This document shows, one piece after another, positions 35,438 through 44,598 of a stretch of 64,000 bases of DNA (position 1 is the first letter of the stretch; each line of letters opens with the position of its first letter). The stretch is taken from contig NZ_JABMKW010000002.1 in the NCBI RefSeq assembly GCF_013204795.1, positions 62,001 to 126,000 of the forward strand. Direction: 5' to 3'. Made by a program: the position numbers and the translations under genes. The stretch is from Pedobacter panaciterrae (GTDB taxonomy: Bacteria > Bacteroidota > Bacteroidia > Sphingobacteriales > Sphingobacteriaceae). The notes under the pieces are model-generated. The model ran no database searches, had not been told where the DNA came from, and saw only the letters and a list, made by a program, of their open reading frames with translations.

Positions 35438-36003
35438 ATGAAAGTGCAAATCCAAAATTCCCTGTTCCTGGTATCAGAAATCAAAGTAAGTTATCAGCCA
35501 AAGTTTAAAGCCTGCGACAGGCCTAAAGTGGCCCAGTCAAAAGATGCGTATAACCTATTGTTCAACAACTGGGATCAGGGGAGGATTGAAATGAGCGAAC
35601 AATTTTTCATCCTGCTGCTGAACCGTGCGAACAATGTGATCGGCATGACAGAAATCTCCATCGGCGGATTTGCAGGAACACTGGTTGATCCAAAGCTGGT
35701 ATTCGCCATTGCCTTGAAAAGCTGTGCCAGCGGAATCATAAGTTTCACAATCATCCGAGTGGTAATTTGAAACCCAGCCAGGCAGATCTTAGTTTAACCC
35801 GAAGACTGGTAGAGGCAGGGAAATTATTGGATTTGTTGATCCTGGATCACCTCATTCTAACTAAACAGGGTTACTTCTCCTTTAGGGATGAAGGGCTTTT
35901 AGCCCTGTATGAACCAGCAGGTATTGGTATTATAACTCAAAAGCCCCCTCTATTGTGCTTCATATACCTATCTCATATGGCTGCTCATGTTTTCACAGCA
36001 TAG
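35438..36003 (+). pseudogene. radC: RadC-like JAB/MPN protein, frameshifted at the active site
   Basis: Frame 1 from the ATG at 35438 reads MKVQIQNSLFLVSEIKVSYQ ... NVIGMTEISIGGFAGTLVDP ... SCASGII, then goes out of frame and stops at 35770. The other frame supplies HNHPSGNLKPSQADLSLTRR (HNH at 35746-35754) and continues LLILDHLILTKQGYFSFRDEG. Together they make a near-complete RadC C-terminal domain with the JAMM metal motif, broken by loss of one base between about 35737 and 35746. The normal stop after EGLL is also missing. Such RadC proteins are standard cargo of Bacteroidota integrative elements. The 259-bp upstream gap, 35179-35437, has the terminator and a GC-richer stretch with no gene. 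Confidence 0.85.
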
Positions 36004-36195
36004 TGCATTGTTTGTTTGAAAGGTTGATAAATTTCCCAAGTGCTGAATAAGAAAAGAAAAGACTTCTCTAGTTTGATATGATTCTGTTGGGCTACCTTTA
36101 ACTTTGATCTGGTCTCCAGTAATGATTAGAACAGATGGCTTAAAACCAGGTTTAGATGGGTGCTTTTAAATAATATAATAATGAAAGTAAATCAT

Positions 36196-36516
36196 TTATT
36201 CCGAAAGGAAACCCAGAATCAGCTTACCCTTTCTTCGATAATGATATGATTCATCCAATTCGCAATATTCGATTGGACAATTTAGTTCATTGATCATATG
36301 GAATATAATATCATGAGCAAGTGCAGTAGTAATTGAAAATTTTTGAGCGAGCTCTTCCGTTGTTCCGGTCTTTTTTGCCCTAATCAGCAGATCGAATTTT
36401 TCATAGTAAAACAATTTTTTGGATAAACTAATTTGATATATCTTATTTATCGTTCTCTTTTTCAATTTTTTTGTTCGTTTATTTTGTTTGTGGAGGTTTT
36501 CAGGAAGGTATTGCAC
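36196..36516 (-). CDS. Small helix-turn-helix protein A
   Basis: A 106-residue basic protein. An HTH lies at about residues 45-75 (LIRAKKTGTTEELAQKFSIT then TALAHDIIFHMINEL), followed by a short wing ending in YRRKGKLILGFL. It is a paralogue of the plus-strand protein at 36766: both share LIR.K.TGT...LA...S and end in a (G)(K)...GF. pattern. The first 40 lysine-rich residues are less certain, and the true start may be further in. It points away from the T2SS operon. Confidence 0.65.
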   Translation of the reverse strand: MQYLPENLHKQNKRTKKLKKRTINKIYQISLSKKLFYYEKFDLLIRAKKTGTTEELAQKFSITTALAHDIIFHMINELNCPIEYCELDESYHYRRKGKLILGFLSE

Positions 36517-36765
36517 AAATATATTGCCTAACTTTTTTGTTTTTCCTGTGCATTTAAATAGTTACTCAACTGCAAGGTGGATTTTTATAAGAAAAATTAG
36601 GCTTTTGATTGACGATAAAATATATTTTGCATTTACAAGAAATTACTGTAAATATGTTATTATCTCTATCGAAGCGCTCTTCTGCCTTGCTAGAATTTTA
36701 ACTGATCTAATTTTGGATGATTGAAATGTACAGAAAAATGATGTTAAGTTTCTTAGTGGTTATAT

Positions 36766-36993
36766 ATGTCAACGGTAAAAAATTGTCAGAGAATTGATCA
36801 ATTGATTCGAAAGAAGGCAACCGGAACGCCCACTCAACTGGCTAAAAGACTCTCATTATCGCCTACTTATGTGAAAAGACTAATTGGGTATATGCGGCAT
36901 GAGTATAAAATGCCCATTATTTATACGATTAGTAGTGGATACATATATACACGAAAGGGATACTTTTTTGTAGGATTTGTTGATGAGGAATAG
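36766..36993 (+). CDS. Small helix-turn-helix protein B
   Basis: Seventy-five residues, MSTVKNCQRIDQLIRKKATG then TPTQLAKRLSLSPTYVKRLI, a clear HTH, and a C-terminal YIYTRKGYFFVGF wing. A paralogue of the divergent gene at 36196. It is the first plus-strand gene upstream of the secretion operon, 182 bp away, and is a candidate for a local regulator acting on the 37122 palindrome. No named family recognised. Confidence 0.7.
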   Translation: MSTVKNCQRIDQLIRKKATGTPTQLAKRLSLSPTYVKRLIGYMRHEYKMPIIYTISSGYIYTRKGYFFVGFVDEE

Positions 36994-37121
36994 TTGGCAG
37001 ATTTGTTGTTTATCCAATCCAAATTGATATCATAGTCGATTTCATTTTTAAGTACTCCTTAATTTAGGCAGCTTTTCCAAGTTTTAATCGATGTCTAAAA
37101 GGTGAAGTTTTCCACATTTTT

Positions 37122-37146
37122 CCCAGTACACTATAAGTGTACTGGG
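37122..37146. promoter_or_regulatory. 11-bp perfect inverted repeat before the secretion operon
   Basis: CCCAGTACACT (37122-37132) and AGTGTACTGGG (37136-37146), separated by ATA, 29 bp before the first operon ATG. No U tract follows, so it is more likely an operator than a terminator. Confidence 0.6.
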
Positions 37147-37175
37147 ATTTAATAACATTGTGAAAACTCGCTAGT

Positions 37176-37607
37176 ATGAAAAGTAATCAACCGACAAATT
37201 TATTTGGCAGGAAAGTCCCTGCCTATACGCTTACAGAAATCCTTGTTGTCTTGGTTATCATAGGTATATTGGTGCTGCTGGCACTACCCAACCTGATGCC
37301 GCTGATCACTAAAGCAAAATCAACCGAAGCTAAGATGCAGCTGGAACATGCACATCAACTGGAAAAGGCCTATTTCTATGAACATTCCAAATATAGCAAT
37401 GACTTATTGGAGATCGGTTTCACTCAAGAGAAGCTCACAACTGATGGCGCTGATGGGAAGGCCAACTATAGGCTAGAAGTGACTTCTGCCACACAGACTG
37501 GATTTGTGATTAGGGCGACTGCAGTGGTAGACTTTGATGGGGACGGGACCTTCAATGTCTGGGAAATAGACCAGGAAAAGAATCTGAAGGAAGTGATCCA
37601 AGATTAA
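37176..37607 (+). CDS. Type II secretion major pseudopilin-like protein (GspG-like)
   Basis: A 143-residue prepilin. A basic leader ends at VPA, followed by YTLTEILVVLVIIGILVLLA, the type IV pilin N-helix with Glu5. The residue before the cleavage point is Ala, not the usual Gly. The globular part ends with DFDGDGTFNVWEIDQEKNLK, a GspG-like acidic loop. It heads a 13-gene operon, with the prepilin peptidase next. It should polymerise into the periplasmic pseudopilus. Confidence 0.88.
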   Translation: MKSNQPTNLFGRKVPAYTLTEILVVLVIIGILVLLALPNLMPLITKAKSTEAKMQLEHAHQLEKAYFYEHSKYSNDLLEIGFTQEKLTTDGADGKANYRLEVTSATQTGFVIRATAVVDFDGDGTFNVWEIDQEKNLKEVIQD

Positions 37608-37611
37608 CAGC

Positions 37612-38121
37612 ATGCTCTCGCTATCGATTAACGGCTCCATCTTATTTATCCTTCTGATGATGGGTATTCAAGATTTTAAGTACAGGGCAATTTCCTGGTA
37701 CGCATTCCCTGTGTTGGGCTTTTTACTACTCATAAGCAATAAAGATTTCACAGTTGTCGAAGCAGCTGTGAACGTTGGTCTTATTCTCTTCAATTTTTTT
37801 CTGGTCACCCTGTTCTTCAGTTTTAGGGACCACAGACTGATTAATGTAATGGAAAGTTACTTAGGCCTTGGGGACATTTTACTGTTGTTTTGCCTCGCTG
37901 TTTATTTTCCAGTTGCCTTATTCTTCCTTTTTTATCTAGTTAGCCTAGTATTGATCACCATTTGCTCTGGAATATATATAAAGTATAACCGGCCTGAAAA
38001 CTTTACCATACCGCTCGCTGGCCTGCAGAGTCTGATGCTTATTCCTGTACTTGGAATAGTATGGCTAGGAAATATTCAACTAAAAGATCTAAATGAAAAC
38101 CTCATCCTTTGTCTATTATGA
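37612..38121 (+). CDS. Prepilin peptidase (A24 family), short form
   Basis: A 169-residue integral membrane aspartyl peptidase. The two catalytic aspartates are Asp21 in GIQDFKYRAIS and Asp88 in the GLGD motif. The N-terminal cysteine-rich methyltransferase domain of PilD/GspO is absent, so it is the catalytic half only (as in archaeal and some Bacteroidota enzymes). It overlaps the GspE gene by 4 bp. Confidence 0.85.
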   Translation: MLSLSINGSILFILLMMGIQDFKYRAISWYAFPVLGFLLLISNKDFTVVEAAVNVGLILFNFFLVTLFFSFRDHRLINVMESYLGLGDILLLFCLAVYFPVALFFLFYLVSLVLITICSGIYIKYNRPENFTIPLAGLQSLMLIPVLGIVWLGNIQLKDLNENLILCLL

Positions 38122-39542
38122 AACCTGAAAATTCTGTAAAAGCTGAGCTCCTGCATGAGATCACAGGCGAGACTGCTTGGCATTACCGTATTTTTCCTTT
38201 TGATCTCAAAGAAGGGGTACTTTGCATGTATACTGAAAGCGCAGAACAAGCTGTTTTGCTTCAAGATGAACTGGAGATCGTCATGAACAGAAAGATTTCT
38301 CTGCATCCGGAAACCCCAGAAACATTATCAAGGCTACTGAATCAGTATTACCTGAGGGAAAATCACAGGACTGAAATGGAGATTACGAGCAATGAACCTG
38401 TTTCGAATGATTTTTTGCAGAAGCTTATCTCTGAGGCCAAAAAGCTAAAGAGCAGTGACATTCATATCGAGGCTTATGAAGAGAAATGTCGTGTAAGGAT
38501 CAGGATAGATGGCATGCTGATAGAACGGTATCGACTAAGTATTTCAGAATATCCCGCAATCATCAATAGGATTAAAATCCTGGCAAACCTGGATATTGCG
38601 GAAAAGCGGTTGCCGCAGGATGGCCGAATCAGCTTTAAGACAGCTAGTCAGGCCTTTGATATCCGCGTGTCTGTTTTGCCAACACTGTTTGGAGAAAAGA
38701 TCGTGCTGCGTCTGCTGAATAATGACACAGCTAATATTGACCTGTTTAAACTGGGCTTGTCGGAGCCAGATCTAAGTGCCTATCTGGAAGGGGTGCAACG
38801 ACCAAACGGTATCGTACTGATCAGTGGGCCTACCGGATCGGGCAAGACCACGACACTGTATGCTACCTTGAAACTGCTCAACAAGAGTACAAGAAATATT
38901 GTAACGATAGAAGATCCAATAGAATATACACTGGAAGGCATCAATCAGGTACAACTGAAGGAGAATATAGGCCTTGGCTTTGCCTCTGCATTGAGGACTT
39001 TTTTGCGCCAGGATCCCGATGTGATCATGGTAGGTGAGATCCGTGATCCGGAAACAGCGAATATGGCGATAAGAGCCGCACTGACAGGACACCTGGTATT
39101 GTCTACCATACATACAAACTCTGCATGGGGTACGGTATCCAGATTGCTGGATATGGGTATCCCGGCATTTCTGGCAGCAAATACATTAAATACTAGCGTA
39201 GCACAGCGGCTGGTAAGGCTACTATGTCCTGTGTGCAAGAGCCTGGCGGAGTTTGACGAAATGGGATATCCCAGAAGTTTTAAACCTTTTTATAGAGTGG
39301 ATACCCATTATCTCCCGGCTGGATGCCCGAAATGCTATAATACGGGTTTTAGTGGCCGAAAGGCAGTTTATGAAGTAATTGGGATGGATCGTGATTTGGC
39401 AGCACTGATCAAGGCCTCGGAGATGAATGCAGAGGTTGTGTTAAAGGAAAAAGGGATTAGCTCACTGGCAGAAAATGCTTTTGCACTGTTTGCTTCTGGT
39501 GAGACTTCACTGGAAGAGATTTATCCTTTACTCTTGAACTAA
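38118..39542 (+). CDS. gspE: Type II secretion / pilus assembly ATPase GspE
   Basis: The ATG at 38118 overlaps the peptidase stop (ATGA) and gives 474 residues. The N1E domain is short; the ATPase core has SSDIHIEAYEEKCRVRIRID, Walker A GPTGSGKTTT near residue 237, VTIEDPIEY (Asp box), MVGEIRDPETA (Walker B) and LSTIHTN (His box). The zinc tetracysteine motif (CPVCK ... CPKCYNTGF) is present, which is typical of GspE/PilB and absent from PilT. It powers the pseudopilus from the cytoplasmic face. Confidence 0.95.
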   Translation: MKPENSVKAELLHEITGETAWHYRIFPFDLKEGVLCMYTESAEQAVLLQDELEIVMNRKISLHPETPETLSRLLNQYYLRENHRTEMEITSNEPVSNDFLQKLISEAKKLKSSDIHIEAYEEKCRVRIRIDGMLIERYRLSISEYPAIINRIKILANLDIAEKRLPQDGRISFKTASQAFDIRVSVLPTLFGEKIVLRLLNNDTANIDLFKLGLSEPDLSAYLEGVQRPNGIVLISGPTGSGKTTTLYATLKLLNKSTRNIVTIEDPIEYTLEGINQVQLKENIGLGFASALRTFLRQDPDVIMVGEIRDPETANMAIRAALTGHLVLSTIHTNSAWGTVSRLLDMGIPAFLAANTLNTSVAQRLVRLLCPVCKSLAEFDEMGYPRSFKPFYRVDTHYLPAGCPKCYNTGFSGRKAVYEVIGMDRDLAALIKASEMNAEVVLKEKGISSLAENAFALFASGETSLEEIYPLLLN

Positions 39543-41545
39543 TGATAATATTTAATAGGATCGATACAAGCGCTAAGATGAACAAACAAATGAAAAGAGT
39601 TATTTTATTTCTGGTGATGGGTTTGCTGAGCTGGCAGAACCCTGTAATGGCGCAGCAGACCAAAGAACAGCGAATGACAGAACTGGAGAAGAAACTAGTA
39701 GGGCTTTCAGCTTTTGTGCCGGGGCTGAAGCAAAGGGTACAGGTGGGACTGTCAGGTGCTTCTATACAGGAACTTCTGCGTGCAGTTGCACAGTCGAACC
39801 AGCTGAACATCAATGTTGATCCGATGTTGAATATCAAGGTGAGTAGTAATGTGACTAATGAAAATGCACTTAACATCCTGATTTTTCTAGCTAAGAACTA
39901 TGATTTGGACATCAATGTGATCGGATCAATCATCACTGTAGCATCTTACAATCCACCTGTGGTAAAGCCGAAATATATACCTAAGGAGATTCCGGTAAAC
40001 TATAATGCAGGCGCAAATACGCTGTCGATGGAATTGAATAACGATACGCTGGACTTGGTGGTGCGCAAAGTGAGCAGGCTTTCGGGTAAGAACATTGTGG
40101 TGCCTGCTAGTCTGAACGGCAAACTTGTGAGTGGCTTCTACAATGAGGCTTTATTGGAAACCGCACTTGAAAAACTGGCCTTTGGAAATGGTATTAAGCT
40201 AGTAAAGACCAGCGACCAGGTTTTTGTGTTCCAGCCACTGGCAGAGGGGGAGGAATTGTACATCAATAGCGATGGGCAAACTGCGGTAAGGAAACCTTTC
40301 AGACTAGCTGCAGGCGATAATGCTATTGTTGGGAACCAGAATGGGGGCCAGCCTTCGGGACCTTTTAATATTGAAAAAAGGGGGAAGATGTTAAATATTG
40401 AAGCGGTGAATTCACCTATTGCTGACCTGGTAAAATCTGCCGCATTTGAAACTGGAGCCAATTATTTTTTGTATTCAGACCTGACAGGAAACATTAGTAC
40501 AAAAGTAACAGACATGAACTTTGATAATTTTCTAACAGCGATGTTCAATGGAACGGACTATACTTATAAAATAGAGAATGGCATTTACTTGATCGGCGAT
40601 AGGAAACTGGAAGGACTGCGTAGGAACAAAGTACTACAGCTGCAGTACCGCTCTGTGGACACAGTGATGATGATGATTCCTATGGAGCTTAAAAAGGGGT
40701 TGGAAATTAAGGAATTCCGGGAGCAGAATACGTTGCTCATTTCAGGGGCTTCCCCTCAGATTGCCGAAGTGGAGGCTTATGTGAAGGAGCTGGACAGACT
40801 GGTTCCTATGGTGTTGATGGAGATCACTTTGCTGGATGTGCGAAAGGGCCATACAGTGAGAACGGGTATTGAGGCGGGGATCGCAGACTCTACGGTGAGA
40901 ACCCGCGGACAGGTACTCTCCGGTTTAGACATGACTTTGGGTGCGGGTTCAATCAATGAGTTTTTGGGCAGGATAGGAACCAACCGGACTTTTAACATTG
41001 GCAAGGTGACGCCTAATTTTTATATGAAACTGAGTGCACTAGAAGCAAACAATAATGCCGAAATCAGACAGGTGCCTAAACTGAGTACGCTGAACGGTCA
41101 TGCGGCTACACTGAGTATAGGTACAACGAGATATTATGTAACCAAGACGCAGAATGTATTTTCATCTGTGAACACGCAGACGGTTTTTACTGAGCAGTTT
41201 AATAAAGTGGATGCAAACCTTGCCATTACGGTAAATCCGGTGGTTTCGGGGGATGATCAGGTGACCATGCGTATCAAGGTAGAGATTTCTGACTTCATCG
41301 GGACACCCCCCGCCAATGCCCCACCTCCAACCTCGACAAGCAAATTTGAGAGCATCATCAGGGCACACAACGAGGATATGATCGTGCTTGGTGGGATGGA
41401 AAGAATGGAGAAAAGCGAGGCTGGAAGCGGTATCCCATTCTTATCACGTATACCAGTGCTCAAATGGCTTTTCAGTTCCCGGGAACGTACACGCAGCAAG
41501 GTGGTTACGCTGGTATTCATTAAACCTACTATCATTTACCAATAA
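39542..41545 (+). CDS. gspD: Secretin, outer-membrane channel (GspD/PilQ)
   Basis: A 667-residue secretin. The ATG at 39542 overlaps the gspE stop (TAATG); the ATG at 39578 (MNKQMKRVILF) gives a more regular signal peptide ending VMAQQ, and may be the real start. Order: an STN/N0-like domain (GLSGASIQELLRAVAQSNQL), further N domains, then the secretin core, EITLLDVRKGHTVRTGIEAG, RQVPKLSTLNGHAATLSIGT and the C-terminal GSGIPFLSRIPVLKWLFSSR with TLVFIKPTII. No separate pilotin is evident, but two lipoproteins follow in the operon. Confidence 0.93.
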   Translation: MIIFNRIDTSAKMNKQMKRVILFLVMGLLSWQNPVMAQQTKEQRMTELEKKLVGLSAFVPGLKQRVQVGLSGASIQELLRAVAQSNQLNINVDPMLNIKVSSNVTNENALNILIFLAKNYDLDINVIGSIITVASYNPPVVKPKYIPKEIPVNYNAGANTLSMELNNDTLDLVVRKVSRLSGKNIVVPASLNGKLVSGFYNEALLETALEKLAFGNGIKLVKTSDQVFVFQPLAEGEELYINSDGQTAVRKPFRLAAGDNAIVGNQNGGQPSGPFNIEKRGKMLNIEAVNSPIADLVKSAAFETGANYFLYSDLTGNISTKVTDMNFDNFLTAMFNGTDYTYKIENGIYLIGDRKLEGLRRNKVLQLQYRSVDTVMMMIPMELKKGLEIKEFREQNTLLISGASPQIAEVEAYVKELDRLVPMVLMEITLLDVRKGHTVRTGIEAGIADSTVRTRGQVLSGLDMTLGAGSINEFLGRIGTNRTFNIGKVTPNFYMKLSALEANNNAEIRQVPKLSTLNGHAATLSIGTTRYYVTKTQNVFSSVNTQTVFTEQFNKVDANLAITVNPVVSGDDQVTMRIKVEISDFIGTPPANAPPPTSTSKFESIIRAHNEDMIVLGGMERMEKSEAGSGIPFLSRIPVLKWLFSSRERTRSKVVTLVFIKPTIIYQ

Positions 41546-41546
41546 T

Positions 41547-42629
41547 ATGAAAAAACAAATCTTTAAAGACCTGTTTCGTTTGCGCCGGCTTATCGTGTTA
41601 CAGATCCGGCTGGAAAACGACGGGCTTACTACGTGTCATGTCTATGAACTAAACCTTTCTGGTGAGAAGCTGCAGGTGACGGACAGAAAGAGTGGCTTTA
41701 AAAATATTGCACATTTCAGCCGTCTGTTCAGGCCTGGCCCACTAATGCTCTGTCTTTCTGGGAGGGGGGTGCTTAGCAAGCAGATCGACAGACAGCGTTT
41801 AACAGATGAGCAGGTATTCGCTCACACCTTGCCAAACGCGAGACCGGATGATTTTTACATGCAGTGGGTCGCAAGAGAAGACCTAACCGCAGTTTCAGTA
41901 GTGAGAAAGGAGGTTGCGGATCCTTACATTGAGGAACTGACGAGAGGCGGGTTTGAGATTCTGGCGTTAAATCTTGGCCCTGAAACGGCAGAACAGCAGG
42001 AAAATGCAATAAAGCTATTGCTTGGTGCGGAAACGGTAAAGGCAGGATATCCGGGATTACAGGAAAACTATGATCAAGTGGTAGCAAAGGCTAGGTTTCA
42101 GGGTATGCTGATGCTTTCCGGCTTAGTCTTATTACTGGTTTTGCTCATTAATTTTTTCTTTTTCAGCGTTTATTCTGACAAGACTGAGCAGTTAATGCGG
42201 CAAAACAATATTACCGGGGCCCAAGTAAAAAAATATCAGGAGATGGAAGAGACACTGCAGCAGAAGGCTGTGCTGATCAAACATGCTGGCTGGACAGGTG
42301 GCTATCCTTGTGCTTGGCTTACCGACAGGTTGATGGCATCTAAGCCTTTTGATATAGGTATTTCGGGTTTTACTATTAATCCTCTACGCTTATCTCAACC
42401 ATCAACTACTGTCCCTGATGAAGTATATGAAACAGGAAAGATCAGGATCAACGGTAATAGCGGCGATGCTTCTACACTGAATAACTGGCTGCACAAGATC
42501 AGGGCGATGAACTGGGTTAAGACATGTGATATAGCAAGCTATGGTCTGAACAGGGATATTAGCAGGGGTGAATTTGTGATCGAAATTAGTATCAGTGATT
42601 ATGAGGGGAGGAATGCAGATGAAGGCTAA
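41547..42629 (+). CDS. GspL/PilM-PilN-like inner-membrane assembly protein
   Basis: A start at 41547, immediately after the secretin stop, gives 360 residues. The frame is open upstream, but inside the secretin gene. The first 180 residues are cytoplasmic and weakly actin-like (PilM/GspL-type), then comes one membrane segment (about residues 190-210, LMLSGLVLLLVLLINFFFFS), then a periplasmic coil and a ferredoxin-like PilN-type domain. The call rests on layout and operon position more than on sequence. Confidence 0.65.
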   Translation: MKKQIFKDLFRLRRLIVLQIRLENDGLTTCHVYELNLSGEKLQVTDRKSGFKNIAHFSRLFRPGPLMLCLSGRGVLSKQIDRQRLTDEQVFAHTLPNARPDDFYMQWVAREDLTAVSVVRKEVADPYIEELTRGGFEILALNLGPETAEQQENAIKLLLGAETVKAGYPGLQENYDQVVAKARFQGMLMLSGLVLLLVLLINFFFFSVYSDKTEQLMRQNNITGAQVKKYQEMEETLQQKAVLIKHAGWTGGYPCAWLTDRLMASKPFDIGISGFTINPLRLSQPSTTVPDEVYETGKIRINGNSGDASTLNNWLHKIRAMNWVKTCDIASYGLNRDISRGEFVIEISISDYEGRNADEG

Positions 42630-43158
42630 AAGGATCAACTATAAAATACTGGTGAAGTGCAGCCCATTGCTGGCATTGCTGCTCTGTGTTGGGGTTTGGC
42701 AGCTGGCACTGAAAAAAACATGGGAAAGCTACCAGAAATACTTGTTATTGCAGGATGCAGTCATACAGTCCAGCGAGCTGACTATTAGTCCAGGGTATAC
42801 AGCAGATAGAGCACAGTTTATTGGTAGCGTGTACCATAGGTTTGAAGTAGATACTATGCTATGGAAGAACCGGCTCTGGAACTATTGCGCTACCCTTAGC
42901 CAGAAAAACAAGCTTTTAGTAAAAGCATTTCCAAGCTGGATAAATGTGCACTTAGGTAATACGGGGGGACTGAACCAGAAGATAGAGTTTACAGGTAATT
43001 TCCACGACCTACTCAGAATGCAACGGGAATTGGATACAATAAGTGCTGTAGGTCGTATTACAGGCCTCAGCTATAAAAGAGCATCTAGAGATACACAGAC
43101 TACACTAATATTGATATTAACAGGGATACCTGTAAAGAAAGGACATCATAATGAATAA
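42619..43158 (+). CDS. GspM/PilO-like inner-membrane protein
   Basis: The ATG at 42619, preceded by a purine-rich GAGGGGAGGA, gives 180 residues, starting MKAKRINYKILVKCSP; ATGs at 42601 and 42613 are alternatives. One N-terminal membrane helix (about residues 10-28) is followed by a periplasmic domain with SYKRASRDTQTTLILILTGI, a PilO-like ferredoxin fold. It overlaps the GspL-like gene by 11 bp and the next gene by 8 bp. Confidence 0.65.
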   Translation: MKAKRINYKILVKCSPLLALLLCVGVWQLALKKTWESYQKYLLLQDAVIQSSELTISPGYTADRAQFIGSVYHRFEVDTMLWKNRLWNYCATLSQKNKLLVKAFPSWINVHLGNTGGLNQKIEFTGNFHDLLRMQRELDTISAVGRITGLSYKRASRDTQTTLILILTGIPVKKGHHNE

Positions 43159-44101
43159 GAGCATTACTTATGGCTGCTGCTTACTGCTGGCAATGATTAC
43201 TTCCTGCAAGGACTTTATTGAACCTTCATTGGAAAAACGTGAAGTGAAGCTGCTTGCGCCTGCAGACGGTGCAGAAACGAATAAATATCAAGTAGGCTTT
43301 GCCTGGGAACCCATGGAGGATGCACTCCGTTACCGGTTGCAGATTGCGAGCCCTGATTTTGACAGGCCGGTTTCCATTGCTTTCGATACCCTTATTAGCA
43401 AAGGCACACGACTGGAACTTACCCTCGACCCGGGAAACTATCAGTGGCGGCTGCGTGCGGAGAACGGGAGTAGTGCATCTATTTACCAACGCAACTCCTT
43501 TATCTTACATCCCTCCAGTTTGGACGAGCAGAAGGTGACGCTGATTGGTCCGGCAAGCGGTTATCTGAGTAATCAGCCTCAGGTATTATTGAACTGGAAT
43601 GTACTGTTTAGCGCAGAGCAATACCGTTTGCAGATCGACACCCTAAACTTTACAGACGAGACTAAACTAGTATACGATAATGCGCTAAGTGGTAATCAGT
43701 TTAGCTTTAGCTTCCCCAAAGATCAGAGCTATCAGTGGCGCGTTAGAGCAGAGAATCGGACACAGAGTAGCAAGTGGTCTGAAGCCAGGATCATGAACTT
43801 TGATAAGACTCCACCAGGGAAGCCTGAAGTGATCGGCCCGGCAAACGGAGCGATACTTCCTTTGCCCGTAGTGTTATCTTGGAAGCCGGTGAGTACGGCT
43901 AGGAAATATAAACTTTATATGTACCGAAGCGACGGCAGCACGCTTTACAATTCTTCTTTTCCGTTGACGTTGAACGGAACTAGCTATTCCTTTGGGCTAG
44001 GACAGGTGCAGGGTGAGGCAATTTTCTGGCGGGTACTTGCCATAGATGAAGTTGGGAATGAAGGATCGCTAACCGATATGCGCAATTTTAGCTTGCAGTA
44101 A
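43151..44101 (+). CDS. Lipoprotein with three Fn3-like repeats, in the secretion operon
   Basis: A 316-residue lipoprotein (LLLAMITSC, lipidated Cys19). It contains three tandem repeats of about 95 residues, each with a pattern like LAPADG..........W.P...A..Y.L.I, then YQWRLRAENG / YQWRVRAENR / FWRVLAIDEVG. These look like fibronectin type III or SusE-like domains. It may help place the secretin in the outer membrane, in the role of a pilotin, or act at the surface. No homologue is named in standard T2SS sets. Confidence 0.7.
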   Translation: MNKSITYGCCLLLAMITSCKDFIEPSLEKREVKLLAPADGAETNKYQVGFAWEPMEDALRYRLQIASPDFDRPVSIAFDTLISKGTRLELTLDPGNYQWRLRAENGSSASIYQRNSFILHPSSLDEQKVTLIGPASGYLSNQPQVLLNWNVLFSAEQYRLQIDTLNFTDETKLVYDNALSGNQFSFSFPKDQSYQWRVRAENRTQSSKWSEARIMNFDKTPPGKPEVIGPANGAILPLPVVLSWKPVSTARKYKLYMYRSDGSTLYNSSFPLTLNGTSYSFGLGQVQGEAIFWRVLAIDEVGNEGSLTDMRNFSLQ

Positions 44102-44102
44102 G

Positions 44103-44597
44103 ATGAATACTAAAAAGCCACTGGTGTATATATTGGGGATTCTGGTGCTAGGCATCTGGGGGCTGGTGCTGTATCAGATCTTTCTTTCAGGAGGTGATTC
44201 TGTTGATATGGATGCCATAGTGCAAAATGACCGCCCTGCAGACAAGACTGTCTTACCAAAATTGTACCCGGATACTTTTAAGTTGCTGCCGGAATATCCG
44301 GATCCATTTACAGGAGAGAGGTCAAAGCTGCCAGACACAATAAAAAGACTGACTGCCAGGCAACGGATTGATGCTATCCCCGTGACACCTTTTCCTGACC
44401 CTGTAAAGGAAATGAAATATCTGGGTTTTGTAGCGGACAGCAGGGGAGCCCACAGAGTGGCTATCATTAGTTGCCAGGGACAGGATAGAATGCTGAAAGA
44501 GGGCGATACGATTAACAAGGTCAAAGTAAAAAAGATCGGAAAAGATGCAGTAATGGTCAGCTATATGGGCAAAAACAGACTACTTAAAACGGAATGA
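44103..44597 (+). CDS. GspC/PilP-like secretin-interacting protein
   Basis: A 164-residue protein with one N-terminal membrane helix (about residues 8-27, LVYILGILVLGIWGLVLYQI), a proline-rich linker with YPDPFTGE, and a small C-terminal domain, KYLGFVADSRGAHRVAIISC then DRMLKEGDTINKVKVKKIGK and MVSYMGK. This is the layout of GspC HR / PilP, which links the inner-membrane platform to the secretin. Sequence similarity is modest. Confidence 0.7.
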   Translation: MNTKKPLVYILGILVLGIWGLVLYQIFLSGGDSVDMDAIVQNDRPADKTVLPKLYPDTFKLLPEYPDPFTGERSKLPDTIKRLTARQRIDAIPVTPFPDPVKEMKYLGFVADSRGAHRVAIISCQGQDRMLKEGDTINKVKVKKIGKDAVMVSYMGKNRLLKTE

Positions 44598-44598
44598 C

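Noticed and set aside
35438..36003. Programmed frameshifting in the RadC-like gene
   Set aside because: No slippery heptamer or downstream structure at the join, and the normal stop is lost as well, so decay is the better explanation.
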